64,000 nt of DNA from assembly GCA_017303875.1 (NCBI GenBank), contig JAFLBP010000024.1, positions 1 to 64,000 on the forward strand. The letters run 5' to 3'. Each line of letters begins with the position of its first letter. Position 1 is the first letter of the stretch. Shown in pieces: positions 1-8,665 of the stretch. The translations under genes were made by a program, and so were the position numbers. The notes beneath the pieces are model-generated. The model was not told the origin of the DNA and did not search any database. It was given only the letters and a program-made list of their open reading frames with translations. The DNA is from Chitinophagales bacterium. Its GTDB lineage: Bacteria > Bacteroidota > Bacteroidia > Chitinophagales > Saprospiraceae.

Positions 1-371
1 AACGATGGGTGATGAGTGTTTTAGTGTTTTGGAGTTTTAGTGTTTTAGTGGGTATTCAGGCGCAGCGCGTATTCGTGCATTCGTGGCAACTTTTTGTAAC
101 GATGAACGATGAACGATGAGTGTTTTGGAGTTTTAGTGTTTTAGTGGGTATTCAGGCGCAGCGCGTATTCGTGCATTCGTGGCAACTTTTTGTAACGATG
201 AGCGATGAGTAGGGCGTGTTTTAGTGTTTTAGTGGGTATTCAGGTGCAGCGCATATTCGTGCATTCGTGGCAACTTTTTGTAACGATGAGCGATGAGTAG
301 GGCGTGTTTTAGTGTTTTAGTGGGTATTCAGGCGCAGCGCATATTCGTGCATTCGTGGCAACTTTTTATAT
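1..371. repeat. Four direct repeats of a ~90-bp intergenic unit
   Basis: A unit beginning GGTATTCAGG and running through ATTCGTGCATTCGTGGCAAC starts at 51, 147, 235 and 323, a spacing of 96, 88 and 88 bp. Between the cores lie short GATGAACGATGA-type and GTGTTTTAGTG-type tandem words, the same words that form inverted arrays elsewhere in the window (17671, 9935, 34393, 51612). The last copy runs into the AT-rich leader of the gene at 484. No gene was seen in 1-483. The array is probably truncated by the left edge of the window. Confidence 0.93.
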
Positions 372-483
372 CGATAATTTTTGCCTGAAATCCGGCATAA
401 CAATATTTTGTCAGCACAAGGTTATTTATTTTACTATAATTTTATGCTTCAATTTTTCTAATTTTCAACAAATATTCAGTACC

Positions 484-2682
484 ATGCACTTGTTTACTCG
501 TTTTATTGCCTCATTTTTTTGTATTATTTTTATCAATGGGCTTTCGGCACAATGCCCGCCGGTATGGAATTGTCCGGCGCAGCTTCAGACGATTAACGAC
601 CAAAGTAATAACGACCCGACGCTCTGGAATGCTACTTACTGGTGGGACAAAAAAACTGCCATGCACGACCTGGCCGACGCCGCCGTAGACCTGAGCCTGC
701 TCCTGAGCGATACCTGTAATGCCGGGCCATATACCGCCAGCTGTATTCTTTCCTTAGATCTTGACGGCGACGGCCTGCGCGAAACCTTTGTATCGAGCGA
801 ATATTTCAGCGACCTGCAAGCAGGCGCCCTGTACTACAACAACGGCTTTCAGAATATCTGGAATGCGGGCGAATTGCGCAACTTTCAGGCGTCTGGCAAT
901 GCTTCGCGTTTTTTCCTGCTCGACAGCCTCAAGGGCAACCAGCAGTTTTTTCACCTGCGCTGGCAAAATGCACAAAACGGCGCCCTGACACTCCCGCAAC
1001 TACCCTATGGCCAACACGCCATTTACTGGGCCATACAAGACGCAAACGGCAAGGAATATACCTGTACCTATGAATTTGTGGTTCGCGACGGCAAAGCCCC
1101 AACAGTCGGATGCCTGAACAGCGGCCTGTTTGTGAACCTGCCTGCTTCCGGTAAGCTTGAAATATTGGTTGACGAGTTCCTCCTGTACGCCGAAGACAAC
1201 TACTGCCCGGCTCTGGAATACGCCGCAAGAAGGGTGGGTACTGGTTCAGGGTTTCCAAGCGACAGCGCGGGCAATTACTTGCATTTTATTAATTTCGACT
1301 GTGCAGATCTGGGCAAAACGATTGCTGTGGAGCTGTGGGCCAAAGATGAAGCGGGCAATACCGCCTTTTGCACTTCGGAAATTTTAATTGCAGATCCGGC
1401 AGGCGCCTGCAAAGGCAGCAGTAATCGGGTCGTTACCTCCTGTGCCTCCGTCTGCAACTCCACACAAGGAATCGAAGATGTAAACTGGGCTGTTTATGCA
1501 TTCAATAATGGCGTGCCGGAGCCTTTGCCCTTCTATACAAGCACCCCTTGCCTGACATATTATGTAGACAGTCCCCTCATTCAAGCGCTGAAAATTGTGC
1601 CCTTTAATGACGACAACCACATCAATGGCGTCAGTTCATTTGATATCGTACTACTTCAAAAACATATTCTTAATTCGCAACTTATAACGGGTGTTTGCAG
1701 CAAAATTGCCGCTGACGTGAATCAGGATGGCAGAATCACTACACTCGATGCCATTGATATGCGTAAAGTTGTATTGGGCGTCTACACAGAATTTCCTTCC
1801 ACCTTATCCTGGCGTTTTATCCCCGCTGATCACGTTTTTCCGCCGCCGCCCAATCCCTACGATCCGCCAAAATTCATTCCCGAAGGCGCTATTTATATTG
1901 ATACCCTGCCAACGGGCCCGATATACCAAAATTTTAAAGCTATAAAAATGGGGGATATTAATGGCAATGCTGTTCCTAATGGACTATTACCCACCCTTCA
2001 CCCCGAAGATCGCTCCGGAAACGCCATGGAATTATTGCTGCAAGATGCCCTGTTATCGCCCGGCGAAACCCTTGAAATACCGGTGCTGCCTGGAGCCAAT
2101 ACCCTGCACGGCCTTCAGTTCAGCCTCAAAAGTCTTGACCCCGGACTGCATATAGAAGCCATACTTCCGGGTAATATTGAAGCGCTGGACGCTGAAAATA
2201 TTTACCAACAAAACAATGATTGCTGGGCGCTCAGCTGGGCACGCGGACATGCTGCGCCGCTCAATCCAGCCGAAACATTTTGTCGCCTGCGCCTGCGCGC
2301 AAGTGCGCCCGTACGCCTGAGCGATGCCCTTCAGCTCGGCAGCCTGCGCGCCGAAGCCTATGATGCAAACCTGCAAACCCATGCGCTTGCCCTGCGCTTT
2401 TTACCGGCTTTTGAAAAGTATGAAAGTGTGGGCATTGGCCAGGTATATCCCAATCCGGGCACAGGAGATGTGTACCTGCCATTGCAATCGGCCGATAAGC
2501 AAATGCTTGAAATTCAGTGCTTTGATTTAGATGGAAAAATGATTTATCGGCGTGCTTTTGAGTCGGCTTCGGCTGCTGAACTCATTGTGTTGCCAGCTGC
2601 TATTTTCCGCAAAAGTGGTTTGTACACCTGGCGTCTGAGTGGTGCAGGATTGGTAAAAAGCGGATTGTTGGTGCGCGAATAA
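484..2682 (+). CDS. Secreted dockerin-like protein with T9SS sorting tail
   Basis: This 732-residue protein starts with a signal peptide (MHLFTRFIASFFCIIF, cleavage near LSAQ). A further upstream start at 355 would lie inside the repeat array, so the ATG at 484 is preferred. Residues about 376-450 hold two EF-hand-like dockerin repeats (DDNHINGVSSFDIVLL and DVNQDGRITTLDAIDM), with a related GDINGN element near 488. Residues about 505-640 resemble a cohesin-like beta domain (PGETLEIPVLPGA, LHGLQFSL). The end, from about 648 (VYPNPGTGDVYLP to the C-terminus), is a type A T9SS sorting domain. The protein is probably exported to the cell surface or medium by T9SS. Its substrate or partner is unknown. 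It ends 1 bp from the convergent GH113 gene. Confidence 0.85.
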   Translation: MHLFTRFIASFFCIIFINGLSAQCPPVWNCPAQLQTINDQSNNDPTLWNATYWWDKKTAMHDLADAAVDLSLLLSDTCNAGPYTASCILSLDLDGDGLRETFVSSEYFSDLQAGALYYNNGFQNIWNAGELRNFQASGNASRFFLLDSLKGNQQFFHLRWQNAQNGALTLPQLPYGQHAIYWAIQDANGKEYTCTYEFVVRDGKAPTVGCLNSGLFVNLPASGKLEILVDEFLLYAEDNYCPALEYAARRVGTGSGFPSDSAGNYLHFINFDCADLGKTIAVELWAKDEAGNTAFCTSEILIADPAGACKGSSNRVVTSCASVCNSTQGIEDVNWAVYAFNNGVPEPLPFYTSTPCLTYYVDSPLIQALKIVPFNDDNHINGVSSFDIVLLQKHILNSQLITGVCSKIAADVNQDGRITTLDAIDMRKVVLGVYTEFPSTLSWRFIPADHVFPPPPNPYDPPKFIPEGAIYIDTLPTGPIYQNFKAIKMGDINGNAVPNGLLPTLHPEDRSGNAMELLLQDALLSPGETLEIPVLPGANTLHGLQFSLKSLDPGLHIEAILPGNIEALDAENIYQQNNDCWALSWARGHAAPLNPAETFCRLRLRASAPVRLSDALQLGSLRAEAYDANLQTHALALRFLPAFEKYESVGIGQVYPNPGTGDVYLPLQSADKQMLEIQCFDLDGKMIYRRAFESASAAELIVLPAAIFRKSGLYTWRLSGAGLVKSGLLVRE

Positions 2683-2683
2683 T

Positions 2684-3733
2684 TTATTCGCCTTTGAACC
2701 ATTTACGCAAAACGGCCTCGCCGGCTTTGCCCTGCGGCGTGTAATCGCGTTCGGGGTAACCTTCGTGGCCACGCATGTTGGGGAACCATTTCCAGATAAA
2801 ACCGCCGGCCCACCAGCTTTCGCCCTGAAGGCTGGCATGAAGGGCATCGATACAATTTGCCTGTGCCTGTTCATTGATCCGGCGCTGTTCAATGCCGCGT
2901 TCCAGCTCCCAGTTGCGCCAGCTGCAACTATCGACACTCAAATAGCCATATTCGGTAAATAAAATGGGCTTGTTGTGTTGTTCGCTGTAGCCGCGCAGTT
3001 GTTCACAAAGGGGTTTCCAAGCCTTTTTCAGGGCTTCCATATCAGGCGTTTCGGCTTGCACGAGTGGGAAATAACCACTCAGTCCGATATAATCTAACTG
3101 ATCCCAAAAGGGTACGTGCGACCAGTCGTCCCAGTTAGAAGAATACACCAATTTGCCCGGGTATTGTGCCCTGATTTTGCCGATCAGCGCTTTCCAGAAT
3201 TCCGGCCTTTTTTGAATCGGGTTATTAAATTCCGTACCGATGCAAAACAGGTCAGCCTGTTCCTCTTTGGCAATAGCAGCCATGAGCAGGATGTATTTTT
3301 CATAATCGGTTTCCCATTGCGTCCATGCTTCCGGCGAAGGAAAGTCGATAAGACCCGTCCAACTGCCGGGCACATACACCTGGGGTTTGAGCATTACCTT
3401 GATACCTTCGGCATGTGCCAGGCGGATGCTTTCGCGCACGCCTTCGGGGCGTTCGCCCCACCATTGCCAGCCTTTTTCGCTGTAGCGCACGGAGGGGACT
3501 CCCGGGCGGGTAAAGGCATAGGGCACTACGGCAATCCAGGAGGCGCCCACATTTTTGACGGCGGGCATCGGATTTTCCGTGAATGGCTCGGGCGGCGCGA
3601 CAAAAGTCAGGCCGTTGATCTTCCCGGGAACCGGTGGGATCGGCGGCCCGGCCTGAATTTGTCGTGGTGTAGGCTGCGAACAGGCGCTACAAAAAATACC
3701 GAGCAGGCAAAAAAGACTGGATAGTTTTTGCAA
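2684..3733 (-). CDS. Lipoprotein glycoside hydrolase, GH113-like
   Basis: A 349-residue TIM-barrel glycosidase with a hydrophobic N-terminus and a Cys at 18 (FCSAC), so probably a lipoprotein. Its pattern follows GH113 and related barrels: IKVMLKPQVYVPG near 111, the likely acid/base Glu168 in IGTEFN, NWDDW near 200, LDYIGLSGYFPL near 213, and the likely nucleophile Glu261 in FTEYGY. GH113 members include beta-mannanases, but the substrate here is not proven. The start appears to be TTG at 3733: there is no in-frame ATG before residue 56 and the signal sequence begins at once. It lies 9 bp after the stop of the glucosaminidase gene, so the two are probably translationally coupled. Confidence 0.8.
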   Translation of the reverse strand: MQKLSSLFCLLGIFCSACSQPTPRQIQAGPPIPPVPGKINGLTFVAPPEPFTENPMPAVKNVGASWIAVVPYAFTRPGVPSVRYSEKGWQWWGERPEGVRESIRLAHAEGIKVMLKPQVYVPGSWTGLIDFPSPEAWTQWETDYEKYILLMAAIAKEEQADLFCIGTEFNNPIQKRPEFWKALIGKIRAQYPGKLVYSSNWDDWSHVPFWDQLDYIGLSGYFPLVQAETPDMEALKKAWKPLCEQLRGYSEQHNKPILFTEYGYLSVDSCSWRNWELERGIEQRRINEQAQANCIDALHASLQGESWWAGGFIWKWFPNMRGHEGYPERDYTPQGKAGEAVLRKWFKGE

Positions 3734-3742
3734 AATGCTGCG

Positions 3743-5365
3743 CTATTTCACCCGCAGGTATTGACCAATTTTAATCGTGTCGTCGGCCATGTTGTTCATT
3801 TGTTTCAGCTGGGCAACGCTGATGCCGTAGCGGCGCGAAACATTGAACAAGGTATCACCTTTTACAACGAGGTGCATTCCGTTGGCTGGTGCGGGCGTGC
3901 CCGGTGTAGTCGGGGCAGGGTTTGTCGGAGCGGGTGTAACCGGAGGGGTAGTAGGCGGAATAGTTGGGCGTGTTGGTTGAGTAGGATTAGGGTTGCTGCC
4001 CGGCCAGCTCGGTTGCGGATTATTGGGTTTGGTAGTCGGCGTTGTGGGTTTGTTGGTATTGCCGGTCGTTCCGCTGTTGTTGCCAGGTGTTTCTCCCGGA
4101 TACGGAGCGCCGCTGGTTGAGGGGCGGGTTCCGGAGGTATTAGGGTTGGCCGGTGGATTGCCTGTGCCGGGTTGGTTTCCTGCGGGCGGATTGGTACCGA
4201 TTTCAAAGGGCAGGTCTTCATCGGCCGGGCGAACGGGATTGTTGTTGATGCGTCCGGGATCGGTATTGGTATCGCGCAGCTGAATGTTTTCACCGCTTTT
4301 GCGGGTACCTTTCAGTCGGATTTTTTCATTCATTTTCGGCTCTTGTCCGCGGGAAAGTTTATTTCGGCTAAGCAGGTCGCTCAGGCAGATGCCGTAGAGT
4401 TGCGCAATGTCGAACATGGTCTGGTCTTCGCGCACATAGTGGAAAGTGCTGCGGCCATGCCAGCGATCGCGTTTGCGTTGGATATAGATTCGGGTGTTGT
4501 CGCGCAGGCGGAAGCCGGGTGGGTAACCGCGGTCATTGTATTCTACCACTTTGTCGGTGCTGAGGTTATAGAGCCTTGCAATATCCTGCAAGGTTTCGCC
4601 AGGAGCGGAGAGCACAACTTTTACGTCGTTTACGCGGCCGATCCGTTGTGCGGGTGCGGTGCTGGGGCCATTGGGAGTGATGACCGGCAGGTTGCTGTTG
4701 CCGCCGTTTCCGGTGCTGCCGCCATTGTTGATGGGCGGATTGACCGGTGTGCCGGCGCTGCTGGAGCGGTCGTATTGATGCAGTTGATAGCGTTCAATGA
4801 GGTTGATCAGCTGATTGGCATAAGTGGGGCTGGTGGCATATCCGGCCGACTGAAGACCCCGTGCCCAGCCTTTGTAGTCTGTTTTATCGAGGTTGAACAA
4901 AAAACCGTATCGGTTGTGTTTGCGCGGGTCGCGCAGAAACTCGCCGTGGTCGTGATAACTTTCAAAGACGGTGTTGTAACGGCGAAAGCAGGATTCAATA
5001 ATCTCGCCGTTGTTATTGCGGTCGTCGTCTTTTTTGTAATACGTACGGCCGTTCCAGCTGCCGCCGCATTTGATACCGAAGTGGTTGTTGGCGGTGACCG
5101 CCAGGTCGGAAGAGCCGGCGCCACTTTCCAGAATTCCCTGCGCGAGGATGATACTGGCAGGAATACCGCCTTGTTCCATTTCCTGAATGGCGGCATTGCG
5201 GAAATTGACAACATAGTCGAGGTTCCGGTCGCCGGTAACGCTATATTGTGCAGGTTTTACGCCGGCAGCGGTTTCGGGACCGCCTTTGGCACTTTTTTTA
5301 AAGGTATTGCAACTTGCTGCGAAGAGCAGGCTGCCGGCAAATACAAATAGAAAGGGTTTCTTCAT
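3743..5365 (-). CDS. N-acetylglucosaminidase lipoprotein with three LysM domains
   Basis: A 540-residue cell-wall hydrolase. MKKPFLFVFAGSLLF with Cys19 is a lipoprotein-type signal. A FlgJ-like glucosaminidase domain spans about 45-195, with the probable catalytic Glu in AQGILESGAG and the motif NNHFGIKCGG. Three LysM modules bind peptidoglycan: GETLQDIARLYNLS, DQTMFDIAQLYGIC and, at the very C-terminus, GDTLFNVSRRYGIS. A long Pro/Thr/Asn-rich linker separates the second and third modules. The ATG at 5365 is chosen because it opens the signal peptide; an earlier start would add 21 residues without one. It is the first gene of a two-gene operon with the GH113 lipoprotein. Confidence 0.88.
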   Translation of the reverse strand: MKKPFLFVFAGSLLFAASCNTFKKSAKGGPETAAGVKPAQYSVTGDRNLDYVVNFRNAAIQEMEQGGIPASIILAQGILESGAGSSDLAVTANNHFGIKCGGSWNGRTYYKKDDDRNNNGEIIESCFRRYNTVFESYHDHGEFLRDPRKHNRYGFLFNLDKTDYKGWARGLQSAGYATSPTYANQLINLIERYQLHQYDRSSSAGTPVNPPINNGGSTGNGGNSNLPVITPNGPSTAPAQRIGRVNDVKVVLSAPGETLQDIARLYNLSTDKVVEYNDRGYPPGFRLRDNTRIYIQRKRDRWHGRSTFHYVREDQTMFDIAQLYGICLSDLLSRNKLSRGQEPKMNEKIRLKGTRKSGENIQLRDTNTDPGRINNNPVRPADEDLPFEIGTNPPAGNQPGTGNPPANPNTSGTRPSTSGAPYPGETPGNNSGTTGNTNKPTTPTTKPNNPQPSWPGSNPNPTQPTRPTIPPTTPPVTPAPTNPAPTTPGTPAPANGMHLVVKGDTLFNVSRRYGISVAQLKQMNNMADDTIKIGQYLRVK

Positions 5366-5569
5366 GATTATGTTGTTGAGCATACAAGCGGGTTGTGCAA
5401 CGTGCCGAATATAACGAAAGTTCTGCACTTGTATTTCGGCATGTTTTCAGCCAATGGCAAAAATACAGGATTTTCGGATCTTTACTGTTTTCCCGGATTA
5501 AACCCCTGGGCCTTCCGATGGTCTGATAAATACTTGTGTACAATACTTTTAACGCTTCACGACATCTCC

Positions 5570-6067
5570 ATGCGACTATTATGCCTGCTCCTGTTTTGTG
5601 CGCTGCCGGTGCTGCTCCGCGCGCAAACCGACTCCTTTACGGTTTACTTTTTTCTGCTGGAAGACTGTAAAATCACACAGGCATACACTGATAAGATGCA
5701 GGAAATTTATCGGGAATATGCTGGCGATAGCATCGGTTTTGTGGGTTATTTTCCCAATCCGGTGTCTGAAGATTCCACCATACGCGCTTTTCAGGAAAAA
5801 TATACGCTTCCCTTCCGATGTACGCGTGCTGAAGCATATCCCAAAGCCAGGGCATTCGGGGTGCAAATTACGCCGGAAGTGGTGGTGTACAATGAAACCC
5901 GCAAAATGCTGTTGTATCAGGGGCGTATAGATAATATGTACGAACGTGTGGGGCAGCGCCGGCGCGTTGTTACCTCGCATGAACTCGCCGCAGCATTATA
6001 CGCCATCCGCAGGGCACAGCCTGTGCCTATTCCCAAAACCAACGCCGTCGGTTGTTTTTTCCGTTAA
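5570..6067 (+). CDS. Exported redoxin-like protein, partner of the next gene
   Basis: A 165-residue protein with a signal peptide (MRLLCLLLFCALPVLL) and a thioredoxin-like fold pattern: FFLLEDCKITQ, then a cis-Pro-type ITPEVVVYN, YQGRIDNMY and a conserved VGCF near the end. The CxxC of thioredoxins is reduced to C-K-I-T, so a classic disulfide exchange is unlikely. The TPEV/GRID/GC pattern is that of the N-terminal module of planctomycete and acidobacterial proteins in which a redoxin is fused to a cytochrome c and a PHM-like copper domain. Here those parts form the next gene, 10 bp downstream. The start is the ATG that opens the signal peptide. Confidence 0.75.
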   Translation: MRLLCLLLFCALPVLLRAQTDSFTVYFFLLEDCKITQAYTDKMQEIYREYAGDSIGFVGYFPNPVSEDSTIRAFQEKYTLPFRCTRAEAYPKARAFGVQITPEVVVYNETRKMLLYQGRIDNMYERVGQRRRVVTSHELAAALYAIRRAQPVPIPKTNAVGCFFR

Positions 6068-6077
6068 ATATTTTAAT

Positions 6078-7661
6078 ATGAAGTTCAAATCATTTACCCG
6101 TTTTCTGGCAGCGTTGCCGGCTTTGTTGCCGCTTGCTGCTTCCGCTCAAAGTGTCAACTGGAGCGAACACGTTGCCCCGATTGTTTACCAGCATTGCAGT
6201 TCCTGCCACCGGCCCGGAGAAATCGCCCCCTTCTCTTTGCTCAGTTATCAGGACGCGCTCGATTGGGCCAATATGATTCAGTATGTAACCGAAATCAGGT
6301 ACATGCCGCCCTGGAAAGCTGATGCCAAGTTCGGCGCCGAATACATCGGTGAAAACTACCTGACGGACGCCGAAATCGCCACCATCAAAGCCTGGGTAGA
6401 CGGTGGCGCCCCGCAAGGTGACCCCGCACTCGAACCACCCGCGCCAACTTTCCCAAGCGGCTCACAGGTAGGTACCCCCGACCTCGTAGTCTCTTTTGCC
6501 AAAACCCACCAACACGAGGGTACCGGCTACGACGAATATCGCTATTTTGTATTGCCAACCAACCTGCCCCAAAACCGCGACTTAGTGGCGCTTGAAATGC
6601 GTCCGGGTAATACCAAAGTTGTGCACCACGCATTGATTTGGGCCGATACCAGCGGTACTGCGCGTGCGCTGGATGCACAAACACCGGAATACGGCTATCG
6701 GGCCGAAGAGGTTTCCGGCGGCAATCAATTAAATTTCAGCGATCAGTTGCCCGGTTACGTGCCCGGCTCCAAACCCTTGGTGTACACCAAAGGCATGGCC
6801 CAACGACTGCCCAAAGGCAGCGATTTAGTGGTGCAAGTGCACTACGCGCCTACTACTTCCGATGAGCCGGACTCTTCCAGCTTCAACCTGTTTTTTGCCG
6901 ATCAGCCCGCAACAAGGTTTGTCAACTCGCATATTATGCTGCCCCCGGCTTTGGTCAATGGCCCTTTCCTCATTCCACCGAATACGGTAAAAGAATTTAA
7001 AGGCGTCTTTAAAGTGCCTTTCGACGTCAGTATTCTGGGCATTGCGCCGCACTGCCATATGTTGGGCAAAAACTGGAAAGTATTTGCCGTCACCCCGCAA
7101 AATGATACCATTCCGCTGGTGCATATTGAAAACTGGGATTTCAACTGGCAGGGCGCTTACGCATTTAAAAAATTGCAGAAACTGCCCAAAAATACCGAAA
7201 TACACGCCTTTGCTACCTACGATAATACGGTTAATAACCCTTTCAATCCTAATAATCCGCCCAAATGGGTAAGCTGGGGCGAAAGTACTTTTGATGAAAT
7301 GTACTACCTCCCGATTTTATGGCTGCCCTACCAGAACGGCGACGAAAACCTGAGCCTCGAAGACCTGAGCACCAGTGCGCCGGATGTCTTCCACTTCAGC
7401 AAAACCAGGTTATATCCGGTTAGTCCCAATCCCGCTCAGGGTCGGGTGAAAGTAGGATATACCCTGCAAGAGACAACGTCTGTTGCACTGGAAGTGTACG
7501 ACATCCATGGCGCCTTGGTGCAGCGGCTCGCGCAGGAGCAACGTGCCTTGCCCGGTGAGCATATCCGCGAGTGGGATACGTCGGGCTTGTCTTCGGGGGT
7601 GTACCTGCTCACGCTGCGCGCGGGCGCGCAGGTGCAGACACAAAAAGTAGTAGTGCCTTGA
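6078..7661 (+). CDS. T9SS-exported cytochrome c / copper monooxygenase-like protein
   Basis: This 527-residue protein has a signal peptide (cleavage near ASAQ) and a single c-type haem site CSSCH at 40-44 in a domain ending with WVDGGAP. It then has a domain like the copper type II ascorbate-dependent monooxygenases (PHM/DBM family). Candidate copper ligands are His183-His184 (VVHHALIW), His255 (VQVHY), His325/His327 (APHCHMLG) and Met408 (DEMYY), matching the HH, H, HxH, M order of PHM. The C-terminus from about 445 (YPVSPNPAQGRVKVGY) is a T9SS sorting domain. It is probably an extracellular redox enzyme whose substrate cannot be told from sequence. It forms an operon with the redoxin-like gene upstream. 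Confidence 0.85.
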   Translation: MKFKSFTRFLAALPALLPLAASAQSVNWSEHVAPIVYQHCSSCHRPGEIAPFSLLSYQDALDWANMIQYVTEIRYMPPWKADAKFGAEYIGENYLTDAEIATIKAWVDGGAPQGDPALEPPAPTFPSGSQVGTPDLVVSFAKTHQHEGTGYDEYRYFVLPTNLPQNRDLVALEMRPGNTKVVHHALIWADTSGTARALDAQTPEYGYRAEEVSGGNQLNFSDQLPGYVPGSKPLVYTKGMAQRLPKGSDLVVQVHYAPTTSDEPDSSSFNLFFADQPATRFVNSHIMLPPALVNGPFLIPPNTVKEFKGVFKVPFDVSILGIAPHCHMLGKNWKVFAVTPQNDTIPLVHIENWDFNWQGAYAFKKLQKLPKNTEIHAFATYDNTVNNPFNPNNPPKWVSWGESTFDEMYYLPILWLPYQNGDENLSLEDLSTSAPDVFHFSKTRLYPVSPNPAQGRVKVGYTLQETTSVALEVYDIHGALVQRLAQEQRALPGEHIREWDTSGLSSGVYLLTLRAGAQVQTQKVVVP

Positions 7662-7670
7662 TATTAGCGC

Positions 7671-8048
7671 TTATTCGTTGGAATGCAGGCCGATGCGATT
7701 ACCTTCAGTATCCATAAAGAAGGCCATATTGCCGTGTTCGCCGAGGGAAGTTTTTTCCATCAGCACCTGTCCACCGGCAGCCTCCACGCGGCCGAGCATG
7801 GTATTCAGATCGGGGTTGGCATTGAGGTAAATCAGGGAGCCGCTGTCGGCTGAAGGTTTATACCATTCGCCGGCACAAAGCGCGCCACCGACTACAGTTT
7901 CGGACATTTCGCAAGGCAAAAAAGCCATTTGGATGTCCATCATTTCTGAAGTTTGCAGGTCGTCTACATGGTAAAGGGCGGCGTAAAAACGTTTGGCGCG
8001 CGCCATGTCTGATACCGGAATCTCGAACCAGCTGATTGCGTTACTCAT
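7671..8048 (-). CDS. VOC-family (glyoxalase/bleomycin resistance) protein
   Basis: A 125-residue protein starting MSNAISWFEIPVSDM, the usual opening of a vicinal-oxygen-chelate half-module (strand then ARAKRFYAALY). It ends GNMAFFMDTEGNRIGLHS, the second strand of the metal-binding cup. These small proteins include dioxygenases, lyases and binding proteins; no specific activity can be assigned. A good Bacteroidota promoter lies at 8129-8160, and the leader carries a hairpin. The ATG at 8048 is chosen because the family fold begins there. It converges with the monooxygenase-like gene across a 9-bp gap. Confidence 0.85.
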   Translation of the reverse strand: MSNAISWFEIPVSDMARAKRFYAALYHVDDLQTSEMMDIQMAFLPCEMSETVVGGALCAGEWYKPSADSGSLIYLNANPDLNTMLGRVEAAGGQVLMEKTSLGEHGNMAFFMDTEGNRIGLHSNE

Positions 8049-8081
8049 AAGGAAGTTGTTAAAAAACTGTTGAAAAATGAG

Positions 8082-8113
8082 GCTTGTCTCCATATTTGGG
8101 GGCAAGCTTTTTT
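8082..8113 (-). promoter_or_regulatory. Hairpin in the leader of the VOC gene
   Basis: GCTTGTCTCC (8082-8091) can pair with GGGGGCAAGC (8098-8107), including two G-T pairs. On the plus strand it is followed by six T, so read rightwards it looks like a terminator. The predicted start of VOC transcription (about 8122) puts the structure in that gene's 5' UTR, where it could affect expression. Function is inferred only. Confidence 0.45.
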
Positions 8114-8128
8114 GTTTGTTTGATGCTG

Positions 8129-8160
8129 CAAAAATAAAACAAAAAGTATTTTAGTGCAAA
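8129..8160 (-). promoter_or_regulatory. Bacteroidota promoter for the VOC gene
   Basis: Read on the minus strand, TTTG (8157-8160) is followed after 20 bp by TATTTTTG (8129-8136), matching the -33/-7 pattern TTTG...TAnnTTTG. The predicted transcript would have a 5' UTR of about 75 nt. Confidence 0.65.
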
Positions 8161-8600
8161 TATTTTTAAACAAATTTTTTATAAAAATAATGGTGCGTTT
8201 CAAGTGGCGAAGGACAAGCAACACCACTTGCTGTCGCAGAAAGTGCAACTATAAAATTCGTGCAGCAACACGCTAATAAGTCGTTAGGCAGGTAGCGAGA
8301 GAGGAATATGAGGCAATGTTAAAGGAGGAGTAGTTTATTCAGTGGATATTCCAGTCGATTTGACACCTCATTCCGGAGTTTTGCCCCCCAAAAGGATCAG
8401 GTATCAACAGCTTTTAAAATGATATGCCGGCATTATTGAACAGGAGAAGATGTGTGGACGCGATCAGTGCGCAGAAAAGCACCGCAATACTTTCTTCGAC
8501 CGCGTTGCGGTCAGGGAAAAATTTTTTCGGTACTCTCTATTCCGCTTAATATCGCTTATCGGTTCGACAAGTTGCCATCCTATGTCAGGTCCTAAAAAAC
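8161..8600. other. Gene-free stretch
   Basis: About 440 bp without a convincing gene. The left part is very AT-rich. Near 8284-8334 a short open stretch reads VRQVAREEYEAMLKEE before a stop and could be the decayed end of a gene, but nothing upstream continues it. No tRNA-like fold or repeat array was seen. Confidence 0.5.
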
Positions 8601-8632
8601 AAAAAAGGTCTGAACTGCTGCCAGTCCAGACC
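8601..8632 (-). terminator. Rho-independent terminator of the T9SS gene at 8666
   Basis: GGTCTG-A-ACTG (8607-8617) pairs with CAGT-C-CAGACC (8622-8632) around one mismatch. On the minus strand the stem is followed by six T (8601-8606). It lies 33 bp past the stop codon of the gene ending at 8666. Confidence 0.8.
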
Positions 8633-8665
8633 CCTAATTTATGTCCTTACTTATTGAGCGAGTGC

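Noticed and set aside
355..483. An earlier start (355) for the first secreted protein
   Set aside because: It begins within the direct-repeat array and would put 43 residues before a normal signal peptide; 484 is preferred.
4172..5350. A 392-codon plus-strand frame
   Set aside because: Antisense to the glucosaminidase-LysM gene; no recognisable protein features.
5946..6077. A frameshift splitting one redoxin-cytochrome c gene
   Set aside because: Each of the two genes has its own signal peptide and its own stop/start with a 10-bp gap, so two real genes are more likely than a broken fusion.
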